A DNA stretch of 38,096 nucleotides from Blastococcus sp. DSM 46786 (GCF_900109665.1 NZ_FOAO01000030.1:1-38096), one strand, 5' to 3'; positions 1 to 8,482 are shown, counted from the first letter of the stretch. Notes: a model not told the origin generated them from the letters alone. Made by a program: numbers and translations.

Positions 1-96
1 GCCACCCGCTACGACAAGCTCGCCGTCGTCTACCGAGCCGCGGCAGTTCTGCGCGCGGTCACCCTCTGGCTCAAGCGGTTAGGAGACACGCCCTAA
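1..96 (+). pseudogene. IS5-type transposase, C-terminal end (cut by window edge)
   Basis: Frame 1 is open from the first base to a TAA at 94-96. It encodes 31 residues beginning ATRYDKLAVVYRAAAVL. This tyrosine- and alanine-rich tail, RYDKLAVVYRAA followed by a short hydrophobic stretch, is the usual C-terminus of IS5-family DDE transposases in Actinobacteria. The catalytic part lies outside the window, so it cannot be said whether the gene is intact. The bases just after the stop (about 98-111, CCTTGGAATCAGTC) may be the terminal inverted repeat, but the partner end is not visible. The element marks the left border of an accessory region. Confidence 0.6.
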
Positions 97-113
97 CCCT
101 TGGAATCAGTCAT

Positions 114-941
114 CTAGTTGGCGTTGAGGCCGAAGCGCCGGGTGAGCAGCTTGAACTTCCAGTACGACTCGATCTGCTCGATGGTGTCGTCGGGGGTGTT
201 GCCGTCGACGACTTCCAGTACCGACACCTGGTAGTTGCGGCGGCCGTGGCGCGCTACGGCCTTAAGGCGGACGTCGCCGCCGTCACCGCCGTTGGCGTAC
301 TCCAGCCAGCGGCCGAGCAGGCTGTCGGCACCCTTCGCCGAGCCGACGTACTGCTGTCCGGACTCGACGTCGACCAGCAGGTACACGCCCTTCACGGCGC
401 GCAGCACCTGCTGCCAGCCGTGAGGGAGGGTGGGGATGTCATCGACCGGCCGGACGAACTCGCGGAACCCGGGGAAACGGGGTTCGTACTGCTCAGCGAT
501 CTCGAGGACCGGCTTGGGCTGGTTGGCGGCTCGCTGTACCCAGCTCCGAGCGCCGGCGCCCCAGTCAATGACGATCTTGTCGGTGTAGTCGCCGAGTTGC
601 TCGAGCAGCCGCAGGTCGTAGCCGTGGTAGTCGGACACGTCGACGCCGGTCAGGACGTCGAAGGTGCCGGTCGGGCAGGTGGTGATGCCGGCGACCTCGT
701 AGAGGCCGACGAACACGGTCTTCCGGGCCTCGGTCACGATGAAGCTGGCAAGCAGGTTGCCCACGTCGAACAGGTCGCGCTGCTGGACGCTCTGATACCG
801 CTCGAACGTGGATTTGTCGTTGCGCCAGGCCTCGTAGAGCCGGCCGGGCTTCACCCGGTTGTCCTGGTGCCGGACCAGGCGGACCTGCCCCAAGTCGACA
901 CCCTCGAGGGACAGCAGGTCGTTGAACGTCAGCATCCGCAT
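114..941 (-). CDS. GIY-YIG nuclease family protein
   Basis: A 275-aa protein with a C-terminal GIY-YIG nuclease domain at about residues 184-270. The paired motif reads GVYLLVDVESGQQYVGSA (GVY...YVG), and the domain ends in ESYWKFKLLTRRFGLNAN, a tail shared by many bacterial GIY-YIG proteins with an N-terminal domain of unknown role. The N-terminal 180 residues contain no motif I recognise. GIY-YIG domains cut DNA through a metal-dependent site. The substrate here is unknown, and a role in defence or mobile DNA is only suggested by the neighbouring transposase remnant and restriction island. The chosen start is the ATG at 941, with a second ATG two codons later. A small same-strand ORF ends 23 bases upstream, so the two may be co-transcribed. 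Confidence 0.85.
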   Translation of the reverse strand: MRMLTFNDLLSLEGVDLGQVRLVRHQDNRVKPGRLYEAWRNDKSTFERYQSVQQRDLFDVGNLLASFIVTEARKTVFVGLYEVAGITTCPTGTFDVLTGVDVSDYHGYDLRLLEQLGDYTDKIVIDWGAGARSWVQRAANQPKPVLEIAEQYEPRFPGFREFVRPVDDIPTLPHGWQQVLRAVKGVYLLVDVESGQQYVGSAKGADSLLGRWLEYANGGDGGDVRLKAVARHGRRNYQVSVLEVVDGNTPDDTIEQIESYWKFKLLTRRFGLNAN

Positions 942-964
942 CCACCGGCTGAGCCGCGCAAGGG

Positions 965-1135
965 TCAGCGACTCTCGTCGTCCCGCGGAGGAACTGCTGG
1001 CACGGCCGGACGCCGGCGCGAGAAGCCGGGGTCGAACCGCTTGGTGACGTCGAGCTCGCCGATGTCGGGGGCGGCGTGCTTGCCGGAGAGGGGCATCTTC
1101 AACTCGGCGGTCTCATCGGTGAAGTGCTTGGCCAC
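965..1135 (-). CDS. small unrecognised ORF, 56 aa, upstream of the GIY-YIG gene
   Basis: A GTG-started ORF on the minus strand encodes 56 residues beginning MAKHFTDETAELKMPLSGKH. An in-frame stop lies four codons upstream of the GTG, so it cannot be extended. The first 40 codons nearly all end in C or G, as in real genes of this genome, which argues that this is or recently was coding. The last 15 residues (RRRPAVPAVPPRDDESR) look less protein-like and could be read-through after a frameshift. I do not recognise the family. It lies 23 bases upstream of the GIY-YIG gene on the same strand. It may be an intact small protein or the head of a truncated gene. Confidence 0.4.
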   Translation of the reverse strand: MAKHFTDETAELKMPLSGKHAAPDIGELDVTKRFDPGFSRRRPAVPAVPPRDDESR

Positions 1136-1248
1136 AACCCCACGCTACGAAGCGGAACGGGCCCGGTGCGGTAGGCGCGAGAGGCGTCCTGCACGGCTGG
1201 GACCAGAGGGGCGCCTGTGGTCGATTTGTCGACTTGTCCCCAGGTCGA

Positions 1249-1760
1249 TCAGGCCAGCGGCAGGGTGAGGGACGACGGCGCCGCGCCCCCGTGGCAGATC
1301 CGGTGTTTGGTCGGCACCCGTGCGAGGCCTGACCCACCGGCTCGCGGGTGGGTCAGGTTGCGCGCGTACCGCGGATGGGCGCCGCCGGAGACCTGCAGTC
1401 GGACCCGGTGACCGGCGCGGAAGCGGTGCGCGGTGTCGGGCAGTGTCGTCTCCACCACTCGCTCCCCCTTGACCGGCTCCTCCCCGGCGCCGGATCGAGC
1501 CTGACCAGGCGGTCGGTGATGTTGATGGACTTCCCCTTCGGGCCGACGTCGCACAGCCGCACGAAGACGTCGGAGTACGGGTTGTCGGACTCGACGAACA
1601 GGCGCGCCTCCGCGCCGCCCTGCACCTCGACCGGTTCCGGAGCGGCGGCGTGGTGAAGGTGGGGACGTCGTCGCGCGCCTCGAGCGCCGTGTTGTCGCGC
1701 GGGCCGGCGCTGCGCCCGAGTACGCGACCGCCGACCGACGGCATGGGGTCCATCCGACGG
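1249..1760 (-). pseudogene. CocE/NonD-type hydrolase C-terminal remnant, frameshifted
   Basis: Three minus-strand frames in succession carry recognisable parts of the C-terminal (PepX-C jelly-roll) half of a CocE/NonD acyl hydrolase. From about 1755 to 1640 one frame reads PSVGGRVLGRSAGPRDNTAL and then ARDDVPTFTT. From about 1625 to 1490 another reads LFVESDNPYSDVFVRLCDVG and continues GKSINITDRLVRLDP. From about 1485 to the stop at 1249 a third reads RFRAGHRVRLQVSGGAHPRY, ending HGGAAPSSLTLPLA. At least two frameshifts separate them, and the N-terminal alpha/beta-hydrolase domain with the catalytic serine is absent. No functional product is expected. From 1761 to about 1980 I see no gene. 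Confidence 0.75.
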
Positions 1761-1980
1761 CGACGATCAGCTCGCTCCTGAGGTCGCGGCGGATACCGGC
1801 GACGCCCGGGTCGCCGCGAAGCGGACGACCTCCCCCGATGGATGGAGTTGGCCTGGCGAGGCCCCGACACGCCACACCCGGCCCGGCGCCCCCACGCCTG
1901 CATGCCCATGTAGCAGGATCGTCGTGACGGGGAGGGGACAAGAACTGTCAGAGGGGCCGCCTACCGTCACTCGCAACGTG

Positions 1981-3285
1981 ATGCCTCACCATAGGACGAC
2001 AGTGACCCAGGTAACGGAGCCCGCGGACCAGCGAAGCCCGAAGAATTTCCCTCAGGCGGAAGGATTCCGCGTCAGCGGCGCCGTGTACGAGCGGATTCTT
2101 CGCCGGACTGACGCCGGGATCACACGCAGCGATGTGGCCAAACACGACGAATCAGTCGAATCGGCACTATCGATCACGGATCGTGCAGAAAGAGCCTGGC
2201 TTCGAAGCGCGACCCGCCCCCCACGAGCTTCCGGTCGCATACTTCGCACAGTCGATCTCTTCTCGGGTTGCGGCGGTCTCACCATCGGACTCGACGAGGC
2301 AGCGCGGGCACTAGGGCGATCATTCGAACCCGCTCTCGCGGTTGATCTCGATCCGAACGCCACTGCAACCTACGCGCACAACTTCCCTGACGCGCAGACA
2401 GTCACCGCGAGCGTCACAGAAGTGTTCGACGGCTCCATTCGCGCAGCGTTGACCACGGGTGAACGATTGATCGCAAAGCGCCACAAAGAAGTCGACATTC
2501 TTGTCGGCGGTCCCCCATGCCAGGGACACAGCGATCTCAACAACCGGACCAGGCGCAACGATGCCAAAAACGCCCTGTATGCGTCAATGGTTCGCGCTGC
2601 GGAAGTGCTAGGACCCGCACATGTATTGATCGAGAACGTCCCGGGAGCCCTTCACGACAAGAATGGGGTCGTTCAACGAACGGCGGACCAGCTCGACGAG
2701 GCCGGCTATCACGTCACTCTCGACGTCGTGGACCTCCCCCTGCTCGGAGTGCCACAGACGAGGAAGCGACTCATTCTGGCTGCCAGCAGGAACGGCGCTC
2801 TGGACTTCGAGTCGATGCGGCGCAACCACGCCCGGTCACCGCGTGACGTCCGTTGGGCGATGGAAGATCTTCAGGACTCACCTAGCACGACAACCTCACG
2901 GATGTTCGAGACAGCTCGCTCCAACCCGGACACTCGACGACGAATGCGGTTCCTATTCGAGCGCGATTTGTACGACCTGCCCGACTCGGAGCGGCCGCCC
3001 TGCCACGCATCCGGAGGACACACGTACTCTTCCATCTATGGCCGACTGCGGTGGGATCGCCCTTCTCAGACGATAACCAGAGGCTTCTACAGCATGTGCA
3101 TGGGGCGATATGTCCACCCCAGCCGGGAGCGAACGCTCACCGCTCGAGAGGCGGCCAGGTTACAGTACATCCCCGACTGGTTCCAGTTTCCTGAAACGAC
3201 TAACCGGACCGCTCTGGCTACCATGATTGGGAATGCTGTCCCTTCCCGGTTGAGCACCGCCATCGCCCTGGAGTGGTTGCGTTGA
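1981..3285 (+). CDS. DNA (cytosine-5) methyltransferase, first of two
   Basis: Transfers a methyl group from S-adenosylmethionine to carbon 5 of cytosine within a specific DNA site. From the ATG at 1981 the protein is 434 aa. Motif I is DLFSGCGGL (residues 93-101), motif IV GGPPCQGHS with catalytic Cys180, motif VI ENV (218-220), motif VIII PQTRKRLILAA, and motif X GNAVPSRLSTAI near the C-terminus. About 90 N-terminal residues precede motif I, more than in a minimal enzyme. A GTG at 2002 has a better ribosome-binding site (AGGA at 1993-1996), so translation may start there; a GTG at 1924 would be longer. Base composition is clearly less GC-rich than the flanking genes, a sign of transfer. It is the first gene of a six-gene operon; the next gene starts 11 bases downstream. 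Confidence 0.95.
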   Translation: MPHHRTTVTQVTEPADQRSPKNFPQAEGFRVSGAVYERILRRTDAGITRSDVAKHDESVESALSITDRAERAWLRSATRPPRASGRILRTVDLFSGCGGLTIGLDEAARALGRSFEPALAVDLDPNATATYAHNFPDAQTVTASVTEVFDGSIRAALTTGERLIAKRHKEVDILVGGPPCQGHSDLNNRTRRNDAKNALYASMVRAAEVLGPAHVLIENVPGALHDKNGVVQRTADQLDEAGYHVTLDVVDLPLLGVPQTRKRLILAASRNGALDFESMRRNHARSPRDVRWAMEDLQDSPSTTTSRMFETARSNPDTRRRMRFLFERDLYDLPDSERPPCHASGGHTYSSIYGRLRWDRPSQTITRGFYSMCMGRYVHPSRERTLTAREAARLQYIPDWFQFPETTNRTALATMIGNAVPSRLSTAIALEWLR

Positions 3286-3296
3286 CCCTCGGGCGA

Positions 3297-4436
3297 ATGC
3301 GTGTCGCGGGGCTCTTTTCCGGCATCGGTGGCTTCGAACTCGGACTCAGCACTTCGGGCCATGAAGCCTCCCTCTTGGTCGAGAACTTCCACCCGGCTCT
3401 ACATGTTCTCCGCCGCCGCTTTCCTGACGTGAAGATCGAAGAAGACGTCCGCAATGTGACCACCATTCCCACCGGAACGGACCTTCTTGTCGCCGGCTTC
3501 CCGTGCCAAGACCTCAGCAGTGTGGGGCGGAAGGCCGGTATCACCGGCTCGAAGAGCAGCCTGGTGGCCGAGGTCTTCAGGATTTTGGAAACTGGCGACG
3601 TGCCGTGGGTCGTGCTCGAGAATGTACCCTTCCTCCTTTCTTTGAACAAGGGTAGCGCCCTGTCCTTCGTTACGCAGACCCTCACCGCACTTGGATATCG
3701 CTGGTGCTATCGGGTTGTCGATAGCAACGCATTCGGCCTGCCGCAGCGACGTAATCGGTGGTTTCTCGTTGCCAGTCGTGTAGGAGACCCACGCGATGTC
3801 CTACTGGCCGACCAGGCCACTCCCCCAAGCATCGCGGACGACTATCGCAGCGCTGCGTGTGGCTTCTACTGGACGGAGGGCATGCGTGCCTTCGGTTGGA
3901 CGGTCGACGGTGTGCCGCCGATCAAGTGTGGTTCGAGCGTCGGTGTTGCCTCACCTCCTGCCATCCGGACTCCGAGCGGCGAGTTCATCACTCCGGACAT
4001 TCGTGATGCCGAGAGACTCCAGGGCTTTCCGGAGGACTGGACGGCTCCGGCTGAAGAAGTCGCCCGACCGGGCCAACGTTGGCGGCTCGTGGGCAATGCG
4101 GTCAGCCCACCAGTTGCACAGTGGCTCGGCGAACGCCTCGCCCTTCCGGGGTTCTACGACCCATCGAATGACCGACCCGTCGAAGGGCCCCCTTGGCCGC
4201 GACAGGCGGCCTGGGCTGACTACGATGGGCGCATTCACGCCGCCAAGGTCAGCGCCTTTCCCGCATGGTTACCTCGCGAGCCCTTGGCCACCTTCCTCAG
4301 GCACGGGGGCCGCCCACTTTCAGCACGCGCTGCGAACGGCTTCTTGAGCCGGACTCGCAAGGGCAGCCTTCGCTTTCCAGCCGGGTTCCTAGCGGATCTC
4401 GAAGAACATGCAAGGAGCATGACCGATGCCCGATAG
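3297..4436 (+). CDS. DNA (cytosine-5) methyltransferase, second of two
   Basis: A 379-aa C5-cytosine methyltransferase, distinct in sequence from the one upstream. Motif I is LFSGIGG (residues 6-12), motif IV GFPCQDLSS with catalytic Cys70, motif VI ENV (108-110), motif VIII LPQRRNRWFLVA, then DAERLQGFP and motif X VGNAVSPPVA. The ATG at 3297 is preferred because motif I begins five residues later, as is normal for this family; a longer GTG start at 3273 would overlap the previous gene. After motif X there is a C-terminal extension of about 110 residues that I do not recognise. In LlaJI-like systems two C5 enzymes each protect one strand of an asymmetric site; that reading is applied here by analogy. 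The gene overlaps the next one by 11 bases. Confidence 0.94.
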   Translation: MRVAGLFSGIGGFELGLSTSGHEASLLVENFHPALHVLRRRFPDVKIEEDVRNVTTIPTGTDLLVAGFPCQDLSSVGRKAGITGSKSSLVAEVFRILETGDVPWVVLENVPFLLSLNKGSALSFVTQTLTALGYRWCYRVVDSNAFGLPQRRNRWFLVASRVGDPRDVLLADQATPPSIADDYRSAACGFYWTEGMRAFGWTVDGVPPIKCGSSVGVASPPAIRTPSGEFITPDIRDAERLQGFPEDWTAPAEEVARPGQRWRLVGNAVSPPVAQWLGERLALPGFYDPSNDRPVEGPPWPRQAAWADYDGRIHAAKVSAFPAWLPREPLATFLRHGGRPLSARAANGFLSRTRKGSLRFPAGFLADLEEHARSMTDAR

Positions 4437-4815
4437 TCGACTGTCGGCGGAGGAAGCAGCGAGACTCAGAGAAACGCTACTAGAGGCGGTGCGAGAGGGC
4501 TTGGGTGCACCACGCAACGCTGCGAACAAGTGGGCACCGCTATACACCTGGTTTGCCTCAGAGTTCCGGACCGAGGAGAACGGCCGGAATCGCTCGGTCA
4601 TCGGCAAGGTGATCGTCGAGTCTAAGCAGATCGGCAACAGGGTCGACGAGATGGCCAAGTGGGACCCCAAGTACGCCATCATCAGCTGCATGGACGACGT
4701 CACTCCGGACAAGGTGCTTAGAGCCATGCGTCAACGAGCCAGCTTGCCGTCGCTTCGGTGCATTCTCTTCCTTGAAGAAGACCGCCCCTCTCGCATAGTG
4801 AGGTTTGATGACTGA
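4426..4815 (+). CDS. unrecognised 129-aa protein inside the restriction operon
   Basis: Small soluble protein with no signal peptide or membrane segment and no motif I can name. The N-terminal 45 residues are predicted-helical and charged (EEAARLRETLLEAVREGLG). The second half alternates hydrophobic and charged residues (KYAIISCMDDVTPDKVLRAM, then SLRCILFLEEDRPSRIVRFD), suggesting a small alpha/beta fold. The start ATG overlaps the end of the second methyltransferase by 11 bases, and its stop overlaps the ATPase start by 8 bases. It is therefore translationally coupled and almost certainly part of the system. BsuMI of Bacillus subtilis also has an extra gene (ydiR) between its methyltransferases and its McrB-like gene, though that product is larger. 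A specificity, adaptor or control role is possible but not shown. Confidence 0.8.
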   Translation: MPDSRLSAEEAARLRETLLEAVREGLGAPRNAANKWAPLYTWFASEFRTEENGRNRSVIGKVIVESKQIGNRVDEMAKWDPKYAIISCMDDVTPDKVLRAMRQRASLPSLRCILFLEEDRPSRIVRFDD

Positions 4816-6070
4816 CCGAATTGTTCAGGCTCTGGTTGACATGTTTCCTGATGTGCCTGTCGAATACAGCGCCGAGTTCGGTCCCCACGGAGGGGCGACG
4901 ACCGCCGCGCAGGACCGAGCCATCGGGACCGCACTGCCGGTCTCGACGATTCCACTGGTCATCGACGAGCGAGTCAACCGGATGGTTCGGCTCGCCATCC
5001 TCTCTGCGCCTGGAGTCATACTCGTCGGTCCTCCAGGCACCGGCAAGACGACTTTGCTGCGCCAGATCGTTGAACAGATTCGTAGCGACTACGAGTCCTT
5101 TGGTTTTACCAAGCCAGTGGAAGAGCCGACGTGGACCGCTCCCCAGGAGAACTGGACCACCAATGACCTTGTCGGCGGCACGACCGTCGACACTCAGGGC
5201 CACCTGCGCTTCCGCCCGGGGCTCGTCCTCCGTTCCATAGCCGAGGACCGTTGGCTTGTCCTTGATGAGGCCAATCGTGCCGACATGGACCGCATCTTCG
5301 GTGGGCTGCTGACCTGGCTGTCGGGCCAGGAGGTAGTGGTCGGGCAGGCGGCCCAGATCTTGGACTCGCCGTCGGTGAGACTGCAGTGGGCCGACGGGCC
5401 GGCGTCGGAGACCGAGAATCTGGACCAGCTGAGCGATCCGACGGCCGGCGGCCCGGATGTGGCCTATGCCGCCGGGACCGAGTGGCGGATCCTTGGTACG
5501 TACAACGCCATCGATGCTCAGCGAGTCTTCCGATTCGGACAGGCACTTGGACGGCGCTTCCTCCGGGTGCCCATCCCCACGCCATCCACCGATCAGTTCC
5601 GACAGGCCATCGAGGTATCCGCGGCAGGTCTTCCGCCGTCCCTGACAGCGAGAATCGTCGCGCTGTACGACGCACACCATCGGAGCGCCGACACAGATCT
5701 TGGCCCTGCCGTCTTCCTGCGGATCGCCGACTACGTTCGCGCGGGCATCGACACGGGAGCAGAGACCTTGCTCGAAGACGGGTCCGCAACTTTTTCAAGC
5801 AGCGAGACGCCCCCCGAATTCGGCGGTAGCGGGATCGACGACGTGGCGGACGGAGATGCGCAGCCCGTCGAAGCGTCCGATGCCCCCTCGGCGCCCACGT
5901 CTGCGGAAAGTGAACTGCTCGCCGAGGGATACCTGATCAACGTAGGAACGTGGCTCCACCAGATGGAAGATTCCGTGGACGCCTTGGGCGACCGCGTGGT
6001 CGGCGAGAACGGCGCTCTCAGCGTCGCCGAGTGGCAATGGGTTACCGAGTCGAGTCGCGTCCTGGGATGA
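4808..6070 (+). CDS. McrB-like AAA+ ATPase, restriction subunit
   Basis: A 420-aa nucleoside-triphosphatase of the McrB/MoxR-like AAA+ group. Walker A is GPPGTGKT at residues 74-81 and Walker B is WLVLDEANRADMDRIFGGLL (149-168), where DEANRA strongly resembles McrB. A preceding WTTNDLVGG matches the McrB-type segment between the two. A sensor-1 asparagine lies in GTYNAID, followed by a likely arginine finger in ALGRRFLRVPIP. The C-terminal 120 residues include an acidic low-complexity stretch. In LlaJI, BsuMI and McrBC systems this subunit uses GTP or ATP to drive translocation and to control a partner endonuclease; which nucleotide is used here cannot be read from sequence. The ATG at 4808 overlaps the previous gene, and the stop overlaps the next ATG as ATGA. 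Confidence 0.9.
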   Translation: MTDRIVQALVDMFPDVPVEYSAEFGPHGGATTAAQDRAIGTALPVSTIPLVIDERVNRMVRLAILSAPGVILVGPPGTGKTTLLRQIVEQIRSDYESFGFTKPVEEPTWTAPQENWTTNDLVGGTTVDTQGHLRFRPGLVLRSIAEDRWLVLDEANRADMDRIFGGLLTWLSGQEVVVGQAAQILDSPSVRLQWADGPASETENLDQLSDPTAGGPDVAYAAGTEWRILGTYNAIDAQRVFRFGQALGRRFLRVPIPTPSTDQFRQAIEVSAAGLPPSLTARIVALYDAHHRSADTDLGPAVFLRIADYVRAGIDTGAETLLEDGSATFSSSETPPEFGGSGIDDVADGDAQPVEASDAPSAPTSAESELLAEGYLINVGTWLHQMEDSVDALGDRVVGENGALSVAEWQWVTESSRVLG

Positions 6071-7290
6071 TCGAGCACGCCGATAGACCCATGCTCGAGA
6101 TCCCCACCGAGGGTCTCGATTACGTCTTACGCGTTTGGGTGGGTCAGGGGCAGCTGATTCCACTCCTGGCCCAATCCCGGATCGACGCAGTCGACCGTCG
6201 CTGGTCACAGCAGGACATTCAGAAGAGAGCCGATCACGTAACCTTCCTGCGCCTTCTGCCCGAGATTCAGGGACTACCCGTCCGTCTCGTCGATTGGCTC
6301 GACCTGATCCCCGCCCAAACGGTCTCCGAGAGGACCGTCACGGGGACGCCTTCAGGTGTCACGGACTGGGTTGCGACGCGTCGTGACCATGGATGGCCCC
6401 CCCGCGCCTTCTCCAACCGAGAGAAGGCGCGGGTGGGCGACGAGCTGCTGGTTAGGACACTCCGCTGGGTGGCCGCCGCCGTCCTGCGTCTCCGAGACGC
6501 CGTATCCCTTCCTGGATCCAGGGCGGATCTTCCCGTTGCGGCTCAACTCGACTGCCTCGGACGAGTGCTGGAGGCGACCGAGGGCAAGCCGGGTCCGGAA
6601 CCTTCGAAGGCTGATCTACTGGCTGTGCGGAGAGAAGGCGGGCCCTGGCGACGGGTCGCCGCCATGGCCAGAATTCTTTTCGAGCTCCGCAATCCGGATC
6701 AATTAGCGCATGCACTGATTCAACCTGAACTACGGCCAGTTTTCTTCCATCTTGGAGTGCTCGGAGTAGTTCTCTTGGCCCTGAGAGATGCCGGGGCGAG
6801 GGTCGAGAACGTCGGCATCCTGGGGAGCTCGACCGGGCGCGCTCAGTTCAAGGTGACGTATGGAGCGACCGTGCTCGACCTCTGGTTCGAGGCGGGCGGA
6901 CTGTGGCAGAGATATCGCACCGCGTCTCCATATCGCCAACTCACCTCGGTGCTGTCCGGCAATAACCAGTCACTGTCACCGGACATACTTCTGATCACCC
7001 CCGCTAATCGGGCGTTTGTGGTCGAGTGCAAGTATTCAGCGGACTCGGACTACGTCGGGCGCCATGGCCTACGTCAAGCGGCCTTCTACGCCACCGAGCT
7101 AACATCCTCCCTGTGTCGCAGCGCCGACGCGTACGTCGTGGCGCCAGAGGGGGTGGCACGCAGCATGGCTCGAGTACGGACGAGGAGCGGTGTGCTGGGC
7201 ATGGCGCGACCCTCGGATCTTGATTCCTTGATCGGGGACTTTCTTGAGGAACGTGGCCATGAGAGTGCCGCCACCTCCAGCAACGAATGA
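6067..7290 (+). CDS. PD-(D/E)XK restriction endonuclease subunit (LlaJI R2 / McrC-like role)
   Basis: A 407-aa protein whose C-terminal quarter carries a PD-(D/E)XK nuclease core: SPDILLI with Asp306, then AFVVECKYS with Glu320 and Lys322, followed by a helix containing QAAFYA. This is the arrangement of metal-dependent restriction endonucleases and of the nuclease partner of McrB-like ATPases. The first 290 residues are not recognised and probably hold DNA-recognition or ATPase-docking parts. The ATG at 6067 overlaps the ATPase stop by four bases, so the two subunits should be made in step; the frame is open upstream to 5950 but that part overlaps the ATPase gene and is rejected. By position and pairing it matches the second restriction subunit of LlaJI. 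Assignment to that exact family is inference. Confidence 0.85.
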   Translation: MIEHADRPMLEIPTEGLDYVLRVWVGQGQLIPLLAQSRIDAVDRRWSQQDIQKRADHVTFLRLLPEIQGLPVRLVDWLDLIPAQTVSERTVTGTPSGVTDWVATRRDHGWPPRAFSNREKARVGDELLVRTLRWVAAAVLRLRDAVSLPGSRADLPVAAQLDCLGRVLEATEGKPGPEPSKADLLAVRREGGPWRRVAAMARILFELRNPDQLAHALIQPELRPVFFHLGVLGVVLLALRDAGARVENVGILGSSTGRAQFKVTYGATVLDLWFEAGGLWQRYRTASPYRQLTSVLSGNNQSLSPDILLITPANRAFVVECKYSADSDYVGRHGLRQAAFYATELTSSLCRSADAYVVAPEGVARSMARVRTRSGVLGMARPSDLDSLIGDFLEERGHESAATSSNE

Positions 7291-7744
7291 CGCCGTTCGG
7301 CGGCGTATGCGCACGACGAGGCGCCGGGACACCGATTGCGAAGTCGGCTTACGTCGCATTCTTCACTCCGTCGGACTGAGATATCGAATTCATGCGAAGG
7401 TCAAGCACCTGGGCAATCGCAGGCGTGTCGACCTCGTTTTCACGGCAGCGCGGGTCGCGGTTTTCGTCGACGGTTGTTTCTGGCACAGCTGCCCTAGCCA
7501 CGGGACACTGCCGAAGTCCAACCGAGCTTGGTGGCAAGACAAACTGCACGCCAACGTGCTCAGAGATCGCGATTCAGACGAGATCCTGACGAATGCCGGG
7601 TGGGTCGTTGTTCGGGTGTGGGAGCACGAGGATCCGTTAGCCGCCGCGCAGCTGATCGTAGAGCGGCTGGCTCGAATCGACGAGCGCTACTTGTTAAACC
7701 AAAGACGCATCCGTCAGCTCGGAGCCGCCCAGCGCGGGCGCTAG
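7259..7744 (+). CDS. vsr: very short patch repair endonuclease
   Basis: Nicks DNA 5' of a T in a T:G mismatch formed when 5-methylcytosine deaminates, starting repair back to C:G. The 161-aa product shows the family landmarks: RRRDTDCEVGLRR with the N-terminal Glu28, RRRVDLVF with the catalytic Asp58, and FVDGCFWHSCPSHGTLPKSN, with the Cys/His residues of the zinc and active site, then WWQDKLHANVLRD and GWVVVRVWEHE. Length is normal for Vsr. The ATG at 7259 is chosen over a TTG at 7244; either way the gene overlaps the end of the endonuclease gene by about 30 bases. Vsr genes commonly travel with C5 methyltransferases, so it supports cytosine-5 methylation by this operon. It is the last gene of the low-GC island. 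Confidence 0.95.
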   Translation: MRVPPPPATNDAVRRRMRTTRRRDTDCEVGLRRILHSVGLRYRIHAKVKHLGNRRRVDLVFTAARVAVFVDGCFWHSCPSHGTLPKSNRAWWQDKLHANVLRDRDSDEILTNAGWVVVRVWEHEDPLAAAQLIVERLARIDERYLLNQRRIRQLGAAQRGR

Positions 7745-8410
7745 GCGGCCGTCCCCCGAAGGGCCAGACCCTCTGGCCACGGCCGGGCCGTCATGGCATT
7801 GCGGCAGACATCGACCACGGCCAAGGTGGGCACCCAGTGGCGATGCCGCCGGGGCTCCGCCACAAGCGGAAGGTGCGACGGCATGCACGCTCGATCCACC
7901 ACCATCAAGGCCGACCCCGACAACCTCGACGCCGGCATCGCCTTCACGCGGGACGAGGTGATGCCGGCGATCCAACAGATCGACGGCTGCATCGACCTGT
8001 CGATGCTCACCGACCGCGGGAGTGGCCGCTGCATCGTCACGACGTCCTGGGCCGACGCGGACGCCATGCGCGCCGCCATGCGCGCCGCCACCGAGAACGT
8101 CCACCCCATCCGGCTCATGCAGGTCCTCGGCGCGCAGTTCCTCGACATCCAGGAGTGGGAGACCGCCGTCCTCCACCGGGAGCGCCCGGCCGGGGACGGC
8201 GCCGGCGCCCAGGTCACCTGGGCCTGCATCGCACCGAACCGCCTGAACGAGCTGCTCGACGCCTACCGGAACAACTTGATGCCGCGGCTGCAGGAGCTGA
8301 CGGGCTTCGACAGCCTCAGCATGCTGGTCGACCGGCGCACCGGTCGCACGGTCAGCGTCACCGCCTTCGAGACCCGCGACGCACTCGCGCTGGTCCGCAA
8401 GCAGGCCAAG

Positions 8411-8413
8411 CAC
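8411..8413. repeat. target site duplication, left copy (CAC)
   Basis: CAC directly before the left inverted repeat. The matching copy is at 9758-9760. In the uninterrupted gene it is a single His codon between AAG and CTC. A 2-bp reading (AC) is also possible because the element ends in C. Confidence 0.7.
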
Positions 8414-8482
8414 GGGGCCTGACCCCGTCTGGTGGACACGCTGAACCCAGGCTGAGCCTGGAGGAAGCGAGATGATCGGCTC

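Noticed and set aside
5950..6066. Upstream extension of the endonuclease gene to 5950
   Set aside because: Lies wholly inside the ATPase gene in another frame; the ATGA overlap at 6067 is the natural start.
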